Under the pieces are notes generated by a model that searched no databases, was not told where the DNA came from, and worked only from the letters and a program-made list of their open reading frames with translations. Positions 1-8,782 of a DNA stretch of 64,000 nt are shown piece after piece. The stretch's first letter is position 1. Every line of letters begins with the position of its first letter. The DNA comes from Streptomyces sp. DH24 (GTDB lineage: Bacteria; Actinomycetota; Actinomycetes; Streptomycetales; Streptomycetaceae). A program made the translations under genes and the position numbers. The stretch is from contig NZ_JARVKW010000012.1 of the NCBI RefSeq assembly GCF_029813775.1, forward strand, positions 62,001 to 126,000, written 5' to 3'.

Positions 1-388
1 ACTCGATGGCGTCGCGCGCCCCGTTGAGCTGCGCGACGGTCGGCTTCGTCAGCCCGGACGAGCCGACCATCAGCAGCACCGCGTAGTCCTGCTCGTTCAG
101 GGTGGTGTTGCCGTTCGCGCTGTTGCGGCGCTTCAGACCGCGGCCCTCGTACACGTAGCCGTGCGTGCAGACCACGAACGAGTAGCCGATATCGGACCAG
201 CCGTTGCCGTCCATGTGCTGGGCCTGGATCTGCCGCACGTAGTCGTCGCACCGGTCGTGGGCGCGGTCCGAGTAGGCGGTACCGAGGTAGTGGAGTTTCA
301 CGCCCCGGCGGGCGCGGCTGTACAGGGTCGCCCCGTTCGGGGTGCGGTACGGCCGCGCCCCCCACTGGGCTCTGGTGACGAGTCTCAA
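1..388 (-). CDS. Phage endolysin, PGRP/N-acetylmuramoyl-L-alanine amidase (partial, C-terminus beyond the left edge)
   Basis: The visible 129 residues begin RLVTRAQWGARP after a TTG start at 388, which has a GGAAGGGG ribosome binding site just upstream. The sequence shows the peptidoglycan-recognition fold: QWGARP near the N-terminus, KLHYLGTAY with the first metal-binding His, then IQAQHMDGNGWSDIGYSFVV and GYVYEGRG. Family members cleave the amide bond between N-acetylmuramic acid and L-alanine, lysing the host at the end of infection. It is the last visible gene of the late operon, downstream of the tail fibre genes, the usual place for lysis. No signal peptide is seen, so a holin (probably further left) would be needed. 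The C-terminal cell-wall-binding part cannot be judged. Confidence 0.85.
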   Translation of the reverse strand, partial: MRLVTRAQWGARPYRTPNGATLYSRARRGVKLHYLGTAYSDRAHDRCDDYVRQIQAQHMDGNGWSDIGYSFVVCTHGYVYEGRGLKRRNSANGNTTLNEQDYAVLLMVGSSGLTKPTVAQLNGARDAIE

Positions 389-453
389 GGCGGGCCCCTT
401 CCGGGCATGAGGAAGGCCCCGGCCGGCGGCGCGGGGCGGCGGTGAGGAGGGGG

Positions 454-951
454 TCAGGATGCGGATTCATACACGAAGTCGATGCGCAGTTGGGCGCCGG
501 CCGCCAACGTTTCGGGCCGGGTGGGGGTCATGAAGTCGACGCGGGTGTTCGTCGCCGAGATGTTGAAGAACGGCGAAGTGGTGGTGGCGTTCGGCGAGAT
601 GATGATCTGCCCGGACCAGCGGTCGGTGCCCAGCAGGTGAGCGTGGCCGACGACGGACGCTCCCGCGTTGGCGGCCTGGGCGGGCAGGCTGAAGGAGTAG
701 TTGCCGGTGCCGTAGGTCGTGGTGCTGCCGGTGGTCAGGTTGATGTGGCAGAGGACCGTCCGGCCGATCTTCATGTACCGGCCGGTCAAGGTGGCGTTGC
801 CGAGCGAGGGGTTGCTGCTGGACGCGGTCCATGCGGGGGTGTACGCCGTCCACGCGGCGAACATGCTGTTGAACTGGTCGCGGATCTCCTGGTTCATGGT
901 CGCCGCGGAAACCACCTCGCCGACAACCCAGGTGCGGGGTGCGAACGTCAC
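454..951 (-). CDS. Phage tail fibre / receptor-binding-like protein, 165 aa
   Basis: GTG start at 951 overlaps the stop of the upstream gene (GTGA). The product starts TFAPRTWVVGEVVSAATMNQ, then RDQFNSMF, YTPAWTA, NPSLGNATLTGRYMKIG and TTTYGTGNYSFSLP. This series is familiar from short tail-tip or host-range proteins of actinophages: an N-terminal helix that anchors to the tail, then a beta-rich C-terminal head. The position between baseplate genes and endolysin supports adhesion. No enzymatic motif is visible. The receptor-binding role is inferred from context and pattern, not from a catalytic signature. Confidence 0.6.
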   Translation of the reverse strand: MTFAPRTWVVGEVVSAATMNQEIRDQFNSMFAAWTAYTPAWTASSSNPSLGNATLTGRYMKIGRTVLCHINLTTGSTTTYGTGNYSFSLPAQAANAGASVVGHAHLLGTDRWSGQIIISPNATTTSPFFNISATNTRVDFMTPTRPETLAAGAQLRIDFVYESAS

Positions 952-1385
952 GTCGGTTCTCCCATCGGGCCCGGGTCCGGCGTCGGCTCGGGCGGCCGGT
1001 TCGGATTGTTCGGGTCGTCGGGGTGCCACCAGTTCCTGAAGCCCGGCTTGAGCGGCAGCAGCGCCGCCTCCACCGCGTCGACGTCCTCAGGGAAGGTGAG
1101 CGTGCACCAGCCCCACTGGCATTCGGTGCACGCGTACCGCGGGTCCGAAGGGGAGACGACCTGCGCCGAGCCGCAGGACGAGCAGTCGGCGATCCACCGG
1201 TTCTGGTTGATCCGCGCGTAGTACGTGTCATCGACCGTGCCCTCGGGCGGAATGAGGCGGCGACCGGTCCGGTACTCCATCCACTTCCAGACCAGCTCGG
1301 CGGCAGGCACGTCCGCCCAGGCGTCGGGCGGGAGCTGGGAGGGCGGCAGGTAGAACGTCTCGGCGCGCACGACAGCGATGGGCAC
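948..1385 (-). CDS. Small tail-region protein with CxxC zinc-ribbon-like pairs, 145 aa
   Basis: Starts MPIAVVRAETFYLPPSQLPP and ends in a proline-rich, probably disordered tail (PEPTPDPGPMGEPT). The middle carries two cysteine pairs, CSSC near residue 69 and CTEC near residue 85, spaced like a small zinc ribbon. It lies between the large baseplate protein and the fibre gene in the late operon, so a virion tail-tip or chaperone role is plausible. I do not recognise the family and assign no function. Confidence 0.6.
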   Translation of the reverse strand: MPIAVVRAETFYLPPSQLPPDAWADVPAAELVWKWMEYRTGRRLIPPEGTVDDTYYARINQNRWIADCSSCGSAQVVSPSDPRYACTECQWGWCTLTFPEDVDAVEAALLPLKPGFRNWWHPDDPNNPNRPPEPTPDPGPMGEPT

Positions 1386-1396
1386 GAGGTCCTCTT

Positions 1397-3847
1397 TCAG
1401 TAGGCGAGGCGGGTGGTGGAGTCGAGGACGGAGTAGGTGGCGTCGTCCAGGACCCAGACGGAGTCGTTGGCCGAGGCCGACGTGTGGAACTGGATCAGGT
1501 GCGAGGCCTCTTTGATGGTCTCGGCGTAGCCCTCGACGGTGACCCGCAACGCCGAGGCCGGCGCCTGGGCAGGCAGGTCGTACACGCTGAAGTAGCTGGA
1601 GATGTCGGCGTCGAGGATGTCGAGATAGTTCGGCATCGTGTGCGCCTCGACGGCCACCTCGCGCAACTCCGGGCCCGGGTTGGCGTAGCGGGACACCAGC
1701 CAGTACGCGGCGTCCAGCACCGAGTTGTCCGACGTTTTCAGCACGCTGAGCTGCTGCGGGTAGGCGCCGAACGCGAGGACGGACGCCGGGGCAGTAACCC
1801 GCTGCGTCGCGCCGCCCGGCCGGGACGCCTCAACGTCGTTGACCAGCTTCTGGTCGTCGTCGGCCAGCTGCACCCGCGAGGTTTCCAGGTCCGCGTAGGA
1901 GATGGTGAACACCTCGGACGACGGGTCGGGGTTGTAGCGCAGATCCCGGGACTGGTAGCCGAGGCCGTACCAGTCCCGCTCCGCGTACAGCCGGGCCGAC
2001 TCCGTCGACTCGACCTCCCGCATGCGGGCCACGACACCCCTGCCGCCCTCGCCCTGCCCGGCCACCGGATCATGCGTGGCGCCCCACACGGTCACCGACG
2101 ACAGGCCCGCGTACCGGGCCAGACGCTGGATCCGCTGGTCCGCACGCTCGCCCGCATAGCCGTTTGCGCCGGCGTTCCAGTGGTCGACGAGGCTTTCCCC
2201 GATCAGGCCGCCCTCCTGAGGGCTGGGTGCGTAGACGGCGACGTGGCCGATGCTGCCCGCCCACAGCCGTCCGGCCCGCCAGCCGCCGATCTGAAGCAGC
2301 CGCAGGTCCGCAGCCGGTACCGCGATGTCGCCGTTGACGAGGACGCCGTCGATCCACACGTCACCGGTCGCCGGCTCGTACAAGACGTGGTGCCAGGAGC
2401 CGTCGGTCAGGGCTGGGCCGCCCACGGCCTGGACCTGCAGCGGGCCGGCGTCGGCGGTCCATTCCACCTGCAGTTGGCCGCCGGACGAGAGGGTGAGGAC
2501 GATCTGCGACGAGAGCGAAGAGGAGGCCAGACCGAGGATGGCCCGGGACGCCGTCGTGGTCTTGACCCAGGCCTCGATCGCCAGGAAGCCGTTGGACACG
2601 GCGTCGGCCACGCTGGAGCCCAGATCCGCCGCCAGGTACTTCCCGGCCGTGGCGGACGCGGGGGTGAAGGTGGGCTGCTGCCCGCCGGTGGCCGGCGGGC
2701 CGTCGTCGGTGCCGGGAGTGAGGGTGCCGCCGCTGCCCGCCTGGGTGATGACCAGGGCGGGGCGTCCGGCGCCGGACAGGTCGCCGCAGCTGGTCGAGTC
2801 GGTGGGCTCGGTCATCGGGTAGTAGGCCAGGGGCCGGTCGGCGATGATCTCCTCGGCGAGCATCGGGCGCAGCGGCGGCAGCCGGTTGAGCCGCTTGAAG
2901 AGGTCGGTCGCCGTGACGGTGACCGTGGAGACGAGGCCTTCCCAGTCGACCGGCCATTCGTTGACCATCCCCCAGAACCGGGGCCGCACGGTCGCGCCGA
3001 GCAGGTCCCACTCGATGTAGTCCGCGGTCCCCCCGGTCCGCGCGGTGGTCATCGACACCATGAGCGTGTCGGCGGTCGCCCAGCTGGGGGTGGCGAGAGT
3101 GCGGCGCACCGTCCAGCCGAACCCGTCCCCGCTGGTCTCCCAGTACACGGTGCCGGTGCTCTCCCGGATCCGCACCCACAGGTGATCGATCGCCGAATAC
3201 GGCAGGTCCACCGAGGCGCCGTCGGAGAAGCTGACCTCGTTGATGCACCGGAGCGTCTGCGCGACGGCGTTGTACTGGAATCCGAGGCGCGTGCCGCTGG
3301 TGCTGGAGTCGATCGTCCAGTTCGCGCGGGCCGAGGAAGATCCGTTCGCGGCCGGGAGCGTGGGCAGGCGGGCGCACAGTGACGAGCCCGGCAGCCGCCA
3401 CTCGCGGGCCGACTGCAGGCCCGCACCGACACCGGGGGTGAGCGGGATCCGTGCCCGGCCCCCGACGACGCCAGCGCCGCCGTAGGCGTTGGTCCACAGA
3501 CTGCTGTTCAGACGTGGCGCGTCGAAGTCGTCGCCGAGCATGGCCAGCGGGTAGGGCGCCGGCCCGGACCGCGTCGGGATGACCGCCACCGAGATCCGGA
3601 TCGGTGCGTTGCGCCGCACGTAGGGGTAGTACGGCGAGGCCGCGTTGCCCGGGGTGAACCTGCCGTCCTGGTTGTCCAGGCGGAGGGTGGCGCTGCCGGG
3701 CTGCGTCTCCGACAGCTCGTCGGCCGCACCCCGCCTGATGGCCACCCCCTGCTTGAGCACGTCGACGTAGGACGAGATGTCCGTCCACGTGATGGTGGTG
3801 GGCGCCTGCACCAGACCGCCCCACCCCATCTCCACCAGCAGCGCCAC
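1397..3847 (-). CDS. Baseplate / distal tail protein with LamG-like domain, 816 aa
   Basis: GTG start at 3847 lies directly after the tape-measure stop. The N-terminal 100 residues (WTDISSYVDVLKQGVAIRRG, LRLDNQDGRFTPGNAASPYY, RRNAPIRI) match the beta-structured start of siphovirus tail-tip proteins. Around residues 120-260 and 410-560 are concanavalin/LamG-like stretches (FLAIEAWVKTT, DGSWHHVLYEP, GDVWIDGVLV), typical of carbohydrate- or surface-binding modules. The C-terminal third looks like a phage baseplate hub beta domain. Its place right after the tape measure fits a distal tail or tail-associated adhesion protein. Length and domain mix are normal for actinophages. Confidence 0.75.
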   Translation of the reverse strand: MALLVEMGWGGLVQAPTTITWTDISSYVDVLKQGVAIRRGAADELSETQPGSATLRLDNQDGRFTPGNAASPYYPYVRRNAPIRISVAVIPTRSGPAPYPLAMLGDDFDAPRLNSSLWTNAYGGAGVVGGRARIPLTPGVGAGLQSAREWRLPGSSLCARLPTLPAANGSSSARANWTIDSSTSGTRLGFQYNAVAQTLRCINEVSFSDGASVDLPYSAIDHLWVRIRESTGTVYWETSGDGFGWTVRRTLATPSWATADTLMVSMTTARTGGTADYIEWDLLGATVRPRFWGMVNEWPVDWEGLVSTVTVTATDLFKRLNRLPPLRPMLAEEIIADRPLAYYPMTEPTDSTSCGDLSGAGRPALVITQAGSGGTLTPGTDDGPPATGGQQPTFTPASATAGKYLAADLGSSVADAVSNGFLAIEAWVKTTTASRAILGLASSSLSSQIVLTLSSGGQLQVEWTADAGPLQVQAVGGPALTDGSWHHVLYEPATGDVWIDGVLVNGDIAVPAADLRLLQIGGWRAGRLWAGSIGHVAVYAPSPQEGGLIGESLVDHWNAGANGYAGERADQRIQRLARYAGLSSVTVWGATHDPVAGQGEGGRGVVARMREVESTESARLYAERDWYGLGYQSRDLRYNPDPSSEVFTISYADLETSRVQLADDDQKLVNDVEASRPGGATQRVTAPASVLAFGAYPQQLSVLKTSDNSVLDAAYWLVSRYANPGPELREVAVEAHTMPNYLDILDADISSYFSVYDLPAQAPASALRVTVEGYAETIKEASHLIQFHTSASANDSVWVLDDATYSVLDSTTRLAY

Positions 3848-6800
3848 TCAGGCCACCCCCAGGTTCACGTTCAGCCCGTGATGCCGTTTCAGTTCGAGCA
3901 GCAGACGCTGCACCTCGCGGGCCACCGCCGCCGGATCGTGCACGCCACTGACCTCCACCTGGATGTTCACCTGCTGCGACCGGGACGCCCCCGCGACCGC
4001 GGCCCACCCCGGTACGGGACGGAGCGCCGCCCGCCCGGCCATGTGGCCGGCCACCGCGCGCATGGCCCGGTCGACGTGCGGCAGGCCCTCCATCACGCCG
4101 ACCGCGATACCGCGGGCGGTGTTGACGCCGTCCGGGATCATGGCGCGCGCGGGGCTCTTGATGCCGAGGGCCTTCTTCAGCGCCTTCTGCATCGCCTTGG
4201 CGATCTTCTCCATGACCTTTTCGAGGTCCTTCTCCTGGGACTCCAGCCCCTTGAGGAACCCCTTGCTGGCGTTCTTGCCGCTGTCATACAGACGGTCGGC
4301 GCCGAGCTTGCCGAGCTGGTCAGTGGACTTGTCCAGATAGGACTGCAGATTGTTGATCTGCGTGAAGGTGGCCTTGTCCGCGCCGACCAGCGCTGAGGCG
4401 TAGGCGTACCCGGCCTCTGGGCCCATGTTGAGGATCTGCCGCAGCAGGCCCTTGTTGAGGCCCTTCTTGGCGAGGATGTCGATGTACTTCGTGAACTGCT
4501 TGATCTGCGCCAGCTTCTGCTGAAGCCCGGCCTTGATGCCGCCCGCCGTTACCTCCTCGGGGGCCATGCCGAGGTTGCCCAGGCCGGCGTTCTCCCGCGC
4601 GTTCTTCGTGACGTCGCTGGCGAAGGTCTTCGCCTCGGCGATCTTCGCTGCGACCTTGTCCCGCTTCGCCGCCAGGTCGAGGAGCTTCTTCGTCTCCCGG
4701 TCGACCATGCGCAGCAGGCCGGACTCTTTCTTGCCGGAAAACGCCGTCTTGATGTCGGTGGCCAGATCCTTGGCCACGGCCTTGATCTTGTCGCGGGACC
4801 CGGTCAGGCCGACGATCAGACCCTTGCCGATGTCCTTGGCGAGCGCGGCCGTCTTCTTCGACGGCGAGCGGATCTCCAGCTCATCCCGGATCGCCTGCGT
4901 CACGCTGGCCGCCATGGCACGGCCGGCCGCGTACACGCCGGCCGTCGAGCCGAGCCCGGTAGCCAGGCCCTGGGCGGCGGCCTGCCCGGCGCCGAGCGCC
5001 CCCCGCCTGATGCCCCGGGTCCTCGTCGCGTCGATGACCCGCGCTGCCTCGCCGAACAGGACCAGCTCGGGCCCGTTCTCACCGACCATGGCGTACTCGC
5101 CCGCCTCAGGCGTACCACCCGCGGCGTACTTGGAGACGCCTCCCTCGCCCCGCACCGGGCGCCCGCTGGTGTTGGAGATGGCGATGGTCTTGCGGATGGT
5201 GGTGATCGTCACCGTCTTGCCGGTGATGGCGGCGATCTGCGCGCGGATCGACCGGGCCAGCGCACTGGCCCGGTCCCGTGCGGCGAGCGTGACCGTCTTG
5301 GATTTCAGCGCGTCCCGGGCTCGCTGCACCGCGGCCACGTTCGCCTTCGCGTTCGCGGTCTCCGCGGTCACCCTGAACCGGCCGTCCTTCAGGCGGCTCA
5401 CCTTGAAACCGAGGTCGCGCAGCATTCCGACCGCGTCCTTGGTCAGCGCCGACACCGTGACGGACTTCTTGCCTGGCGCCTTCTTGACCGCGGAGATGAC
5501 GGAGTTCAGACCGCGGACGGCGTCCTCGGTGCGCATCTCCAGGCGCATCTTCTTGTCGGGCATCTTCAGCAGCGTCGACGCCAGCCGCTCAGCCTCACGC
5601 CGGTTGCCGGTGATGGCAGTGATGTTCTCGACCAGGGTCTTGCGGCCCTTGTCGTAGATGCCCATGACGGTGTCCCAGGAGGCGCCGTTCTCCCGGGCCT
5701 TGGCCGCCGCGTCCTGGGTGGCCGCCGCCATCTGCGACAGGGCGTCGCGGTTCGCGCGGCCCTTCTCCGTACCGGCGTCCAGCGTCTTGCCGTTGGTCTG
5801 CAGCGACTTGGTCACCGCGTCGACCGCTGCCTCGAACTTGGTCTGCGCATCGAACGCGGACCGCGAGGTGTCGGACAGGGCCTGGATCGACTGGCGCAGC
5901 CCGTCCGCGGACAGCTTCTGCGCGGCGAGCTTCTGCTGCACCGACTGCGCCTGGGCACCGAACACGCCCTGCGCCTGAGCCGCGAGTTCGGCCTCGAACT
6001 TCGCATCGGCCAGAGCTGACTTGTAGTCGCCCAACTCGCTGGTGAACTGCCTGGCCGAGCCACCACCCTTTACGTATGCCTCGGTGTAACGCTTGAGAGC
6101 GGCGGCGGCCAGGTCGACGTCGCCGTTCGCCACGAGATTGGCGAGGCTCTTGTCGACGCTGTCGATCCACCCCTTAGCGTCCTTGATGGGGGTGGAGTCC
6201 CAGCCCGTCCACCCGACGAGGAACTGCTGCACCTTGTCCGTGGTCGATGGGTCGGTCAGGGCGCGGACCTTGTCGTACAGTCCGCCGAGGTCTTTGCCGA
6301 ACGCTTTGGATGCCTCACCGGTGACGGCACCGGTGGCGCCGAGCCGACGCATGGACTCGGTGAGTTTGTCGACGTTCGGCGGGGCGGTCTTACTCCGCTC
6401 TGCAATCTCCGTGATGGCCAGCAGAGCGAGCCCGATGCCCGTGCCCGCCATGGCGATCTTCGTCGTCCGGCTCAGGGCGAGGACGGCCGCCCGAACCGCA
6501 GCCAGCCGACCGGGCGCCGCCGCGGCGGCGGTGTTCATCGCGATCAGTCCCCCGGCGAACCCGACCAGCGCCGTGCGAGCAGCGACCATCCCCAGTGCCG
6601 CGGCCTTCGTCAGCTTCAGGGCGATCGCCAGCTGCAGGAAGACCGCGATCGCCCCAGGCGGGACGGCGGACACCAGCCTCGCCAGGACATCGACCACCTG
6701 CAGCAGGCCGACACCGACGTCGCCGCCTGCCTCCAGCACGTTGAACAGGGCCGTGCTCACGTTGCGCAGCACGCTCGCCACGGTCGGGCCCTGGGCGCGC

Positions 6801-7618
6801 GCCCACTCCAGGAAGTCACGGGCCGGGCCGCCGATCTCGCCGTCGCCCACGCGCAGCATGTGCACCAGCTCGTCGTTGACCCGGCGCAGGGTGCGGTCGG
6901 CGAACGCCGTGAACTTCGCGTTGACCCGGTCGAAGCCGGGCGTCGCCATCTGCCCACCGAGAATGGTCATGAACCGGTCGGTCCCAGCCGACGCGACCTT
7001 GACCAGCCCCGTGGTCTTCGGCAGCAGAGCGTTGGTCAGCTGCAGGCCCTTGGTGACCGGGGCCATCGTGTCCCCGGCCAGGCTGTCCGACCACTCCTTG
7101 TACTCGTCCTTCAGCACGCCCAGGGCGGCAGCCGCCTTGCGCGTCTCGGGCGGCATCTTCGCCACCGTCCGCGCGTACTCGGCCTGCGCCGTCACGGCCT
7201 CCTGCGAGGTCGCGCCGGACTTGGCGACGGCGTCCTCGTACTTCTTCTGCGCCTCCGACGCCTCGCCCAGGGCGCCGAGCTGCGCGCCGAGCGCCACCCC
7301 CATCGCCGCGACCGCGACCGCCACCGTGCCCGCACCGGCCGCGATCGGGGCCAGTGACGCCGCGGCCGGGATCGCCGCGGGGGCGAGCAACAGCGCCGTC
7401 TTCTTCAGCTCGCTCAGAGCCTTGCCGCCGGCCTCGGTGTCCCTCTGAAGCTGGGACAGGTTGCGGGTGGCGTTGTTGCTGAAGCGACGCACGGCGGCGT
7501 CGCCGTTGATGGACATCGTCAGCAGGCGCCGCCCGAGCCGGTCACTCGCGTCCCCGGCCCGGTCCATGACCCGGGACAGCAGATCCTGGCCGGTGAGGAC
7601 AAAGTTCATGGACGGCAT
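3848..7618 (-). CDS. Tail tape measure protein, 1256 aa
   Basis: ATG at 7618 follows the TAG stop of the frameshifted tail chaperone with no gap. The protein is long, Ala/Lys-rich and helical, with hydrophobic stretches near residues 55-110 (LLLAPAAIPAAASLAPIAAG, TVAVAVAAMGVALGAQLGAL) and 310-410, and the motif GEYAMVGENGPELVLFGEAA that is common in tape measure proteins. It fixes tail length and is packed in the tail tube. At roughly 0.15 nm per residue (general rule for siphoviruses) the tail would be near 190 nm; that figure is an inference. The C-terminus has repeated coiled-coil Lys/Ala segments. Confidence 0.92.
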   Translation of the reverse strand: MPSMNFVLTGQDLLSRVMDRAGDASDRLGRRLLTMSINGDAAVRRFSNNATRNLSQLQRDTEAGGKALSELKKTALLLAPAAIPAAASLAPIAAGAGTVAVAVAAMGVALGAQLGALGEASEAQKKYEDAVAKSGATSQEAVTAQAEYARTVAKMPPETRKAAAALGVLKDEYKEWSDSLAGDTMAPVTKGLQLTNALLPKTTGLVKVASAGTDRFMTILGGQMATPGFDRVNAKFTAFADRTLRRVNDELVHMLRVGDGEIGGPARDFLEWARAQGPTVASVLRNVSTALFNVLEAGGDVGVGLLQVVDVLARLVSAVPPGAIAVFLQLAIALKLTKAAALGMVAARTALVGFAGGLIAMNTAAAAAPGRLAAVRAAVLALSRTTKIAMAGTGIGLALLAITEIAERSKTAPPNVDKLTESMRRLGATGAVTGEASKAFGKDLGGLYDKVRALTDPSTTDKVQQFLVGWTGWDSTPIKDAKGWIDSVDKSLANLVANGDVDLAAAALKRYTEAYVKGGGSARQFTSELGDYKSALADAKFEAELAAQAQGVFGAQAQSVQQKLAAQKLSADGLRQSIQALSDTSRSAFDAQTKFEAAVDAVTKSLQTNGKTLDAGTEKGRANRDALSQMAAATQDAAAKARENGASWDTVMGIYDKGRKTLVENITAITGNRREAERLASTLLKMPDKKMRLEMRTEDAVRGLNSVISAVKKAPGKKSVTVSALTKDAVGMLRDLGFKVSRLKDGRFRVTAETANAKANVAAVQRARDALKSKTVTLAARDRASALARSIRAQIAAITGKTVTITTIRKTIAISNTSGRPVRGEGGVSKYAAGGTPEAGEYAMVGENGPELVLFGEAARVIDATRTRGIRRGALGAGQAAAQGLATGLGSTAGVYAAGRAMAASVTQAIRDELEIRSPSKKTAALAKDIGKGLIVGLTGSRDKIKAVAKDLATDIKTAFSGKKESGLLRMVDRETKKLLDLAAKRDKVAAKIAEAKTFASDVTKNARENAGLGNLGMAPEEVTAGGIKAGLQQKLAQIKQFTKYIDILAKKGLNKGLLRQILNMGPEAGYAYASALVGADKATFTQINNLQSYLDKSTDQLGKLGADRLYDSGKNASKGFLKGLESQEKDLEKVMEKIAKAMQKALKKALGIKSPARAMIPDGVNTARGIAVGVMEGLPHVDRAMRAVAGHMAGRAALRPVPGWAAVAGASRSQQVNIQVEVSGVHDPAAVAREVQRLLLELKRHHGLNVNLGVA

Positions 7619-8253
7619 CTAGGCACCGCCTTCCGCCTGCAGGGCTGCCTGGTGCTGCTCGATCCAGGCGGTCAGGTTGTAGAAGTCGCCGACGGTGAGG
7701 TCATCGACGGCGGCCGGGGGGATGTGGAGGAGGTGGGCGAAGAGTCCGAGGTAGGCGTCTCGGGCTCGCTCGATGTCGGGCTCGGGCTCGCGGAGCTGTC
7801 CGGCTCCGTCACCGGCCGGACGCTGTCCTCGGCGGGCGTCTCTTTTGGGCCCGGGGCCCGGGACGCCAGCAGCTTGCGCGCGTACTCGGGATCGACCGCG
7901 ACGTCATCGATACGGCCGCTGATGATGCCCTCGACCGTCTCCCACTCCATCTCCGGGGCGACGGCGTCGAGGGTGGCGTCCAGCCAGCGCTGGATCTCCT
8001 TGTTGTCCATGCGGGAGGTCAGCTCGGTCACGCCGGGGTCGAAGTCGCCGAAGCGGAGGCTGGGCTGGCTGCGCTTCTTGATGACCCAGACGATGCCGCG
8101 CATGGCGTCGAGGTCGTCCTCCTCCAGGCCGCGCAGGATCTCCTGCCATTTCATGTCCACGGTGCGCTGGACGATCGCCGCCTCGGACACCTTCAGGCTG
8201 GAGGCGTCGTAGTGCTCGGGCTCGCCGTCGGCCGGGGTGTAGACAACGATCAC
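7619..8253 (-). CDS. Tail assembly chaperone gpGT, made by -1 frameshift, 211 aa
   Basis: The same start as the shorter chaperone (8253), but at codons CCA-AAA (heptamer CCCAAAA, positions 7849-7843 on the minus strand) a -1 slip opens a second frame that runs to a TAG at 7619. After Lys137 the slipped product reads RDARRGQRPAGD... then DIERARDAYLGLFAHLLHI, DDLTVGDFYNLTAWIEQHQA. This tail is coding-like (helical, charged, high GC at third positions), while the unshifted tail is a Ser/Thr/Pro string. 635 nt plus the repeated base gives exactly 212 codons. The lambda G/GT pair is the model: the T part contacts the tail tube and tape measure during assembly. Its stop abuts the tape measure ATG. 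Confidence 0.85.
7672..8253 (-). CDS. Tail assembly chaperone gpG (unshifted product), 193 aa
   Basis: ATG at 8253. Residues 1-136 form the conserved domain (KWQEILRGLEEDDLDAMRGI, DFDPGVTELTSRMDNKEIQR, IISGRIDDVAVDPEYARKLL), placed between tail tube/completion genes and the tape measure as in most siphoviruses. The last 56 residues are Ser/Pro/Thr-rich because this frame passes over the T domain out of frame, so most of that tail is likely just a by-product of the overlap. The protein is an assembly helper that is absent from the finished virion in known systems. Confidence 0.85.
   Translation of the reverse strand: MIVVYTPADGEPEHYDASSLKVSEAAIVQRTVDMKWQEILRGLEEDDLDAMRGIVWVIKKRSQPSLRFGDFDPGVTELTSRMDNKEIQRWLDATLDAVAPEMEWETVEGIISGRIDDVAVDPEYARKLLASRAPGPKETPAEDSVRPVTEPDSSASPSPTSSEPETPTSDSSPTSSTSPRPPSMTSPSATSTT
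7843..7849 (-). promoter_or_regulatory. Slippery heptamer CCCAAAA for -1 ribosomal frameshift
   Basis: On the minus strand the zero frame reads GGC CCA AAA GAG; slipping one base back gives CCC AAA, so both tRNAs can re-pair (X XXY YYZ pattern). A GC-rich stretch follows within 10 nt that could slow the ribosome. The heptamer lies exactly where the chaperone's conserved domain ends and the second frame opens. Confidence 0.8.
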
Positions 8254-8262
8254 GTGGTTCTC

Positions 8263-8775
8263 CTATTCGAGGCGGCGGCGCACGTCATCGACAATGCGCT
8301 CGACTTCGCGGGTGATGCGCGGCTGGTGCGCGCGGATGGTCTTGTTCCAGAAGTCGCGCTGGGCGCTCTGGTTGGCCCAGCGCTTCTTGTTGCCGAACAC
8401 GGGGTGCCGGAGGCGGCCGAGGTCGTTCATCTGGTTGACCGCCCCGATCGGGATGTCCGGTGGCAGGAGCGCCTTGTCGAGCCAGACCTTGGCGCCCGGG
8501 TTTCCGGTCGTGCGGACGCTGAGCCGGATGGCGCGGGCGATGCTCTCCCGGAACGGTCGCGTGGTCGGCGAGGGGCCGCCGCGCTTCCCGGCGCCACGGC
8601 CAGTGGACTGCAGTGGCTGGCTGTGGACGGCGTTCTGTAGGTCCGCGCGGAGCGGCTCGGCTGCCCGTCGGATGCGGCGCAGGTAGGACTGCCGGATGTT
8701 TTCGTGACCGGCCCGGCGCAGCCGCGCGGACAACTCCAGCAGCTGGCCGGTGCCGACCACGCGGACGCTCTGCAC
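8263..8775 (-). CDS. Neck / tail completion protein, HK97 gp10-like, 170 aa
   Basis: GTG start at 8775, 8 nt after the tail tube stop. A basic protein (SARLRRAGHENIRQSYLRRI, PLRADLQNAV) with GNPGAKVWLDKALLP and the end GNKKRWANQSAQRDFWNKTI followed by VERIVDDVRRRL. The ending HPVFGNK..W followed by a phenylalanine/tryptophan pair is characteristic of HK97-gp10-type proteins that connect head and tail. Gene order here has it after the tail tube rather than before it, a variation I note but do not find troubling. Confidence 0.65.
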   Translation of the reverse strand: MQSVRVVGTGQLLELSARLRRAGHENIRQSYLRRIRRAAEPLRADLQNAVHSQPLQSTGRGAGKRGGPSPTTRPFRESIARAIRLSVRTTGNPGAKVWLDKALLPPDIPIGAVNQMNDLGRLRHPVFGNKKRWANQSAQRDFWNKTIRAHQPRITREVERIVDDVRRRLE

Positions 8776-8782
8776 CGCAAAC

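Noticed and set aside
442..3382. Long plus-strand open frames opposite the tail genes
   Set aside because: They are antisense shadows of high-GC minus-strand genes: Arg/Gly/Ala-rich, no family motifs, no ribosome binding sites.
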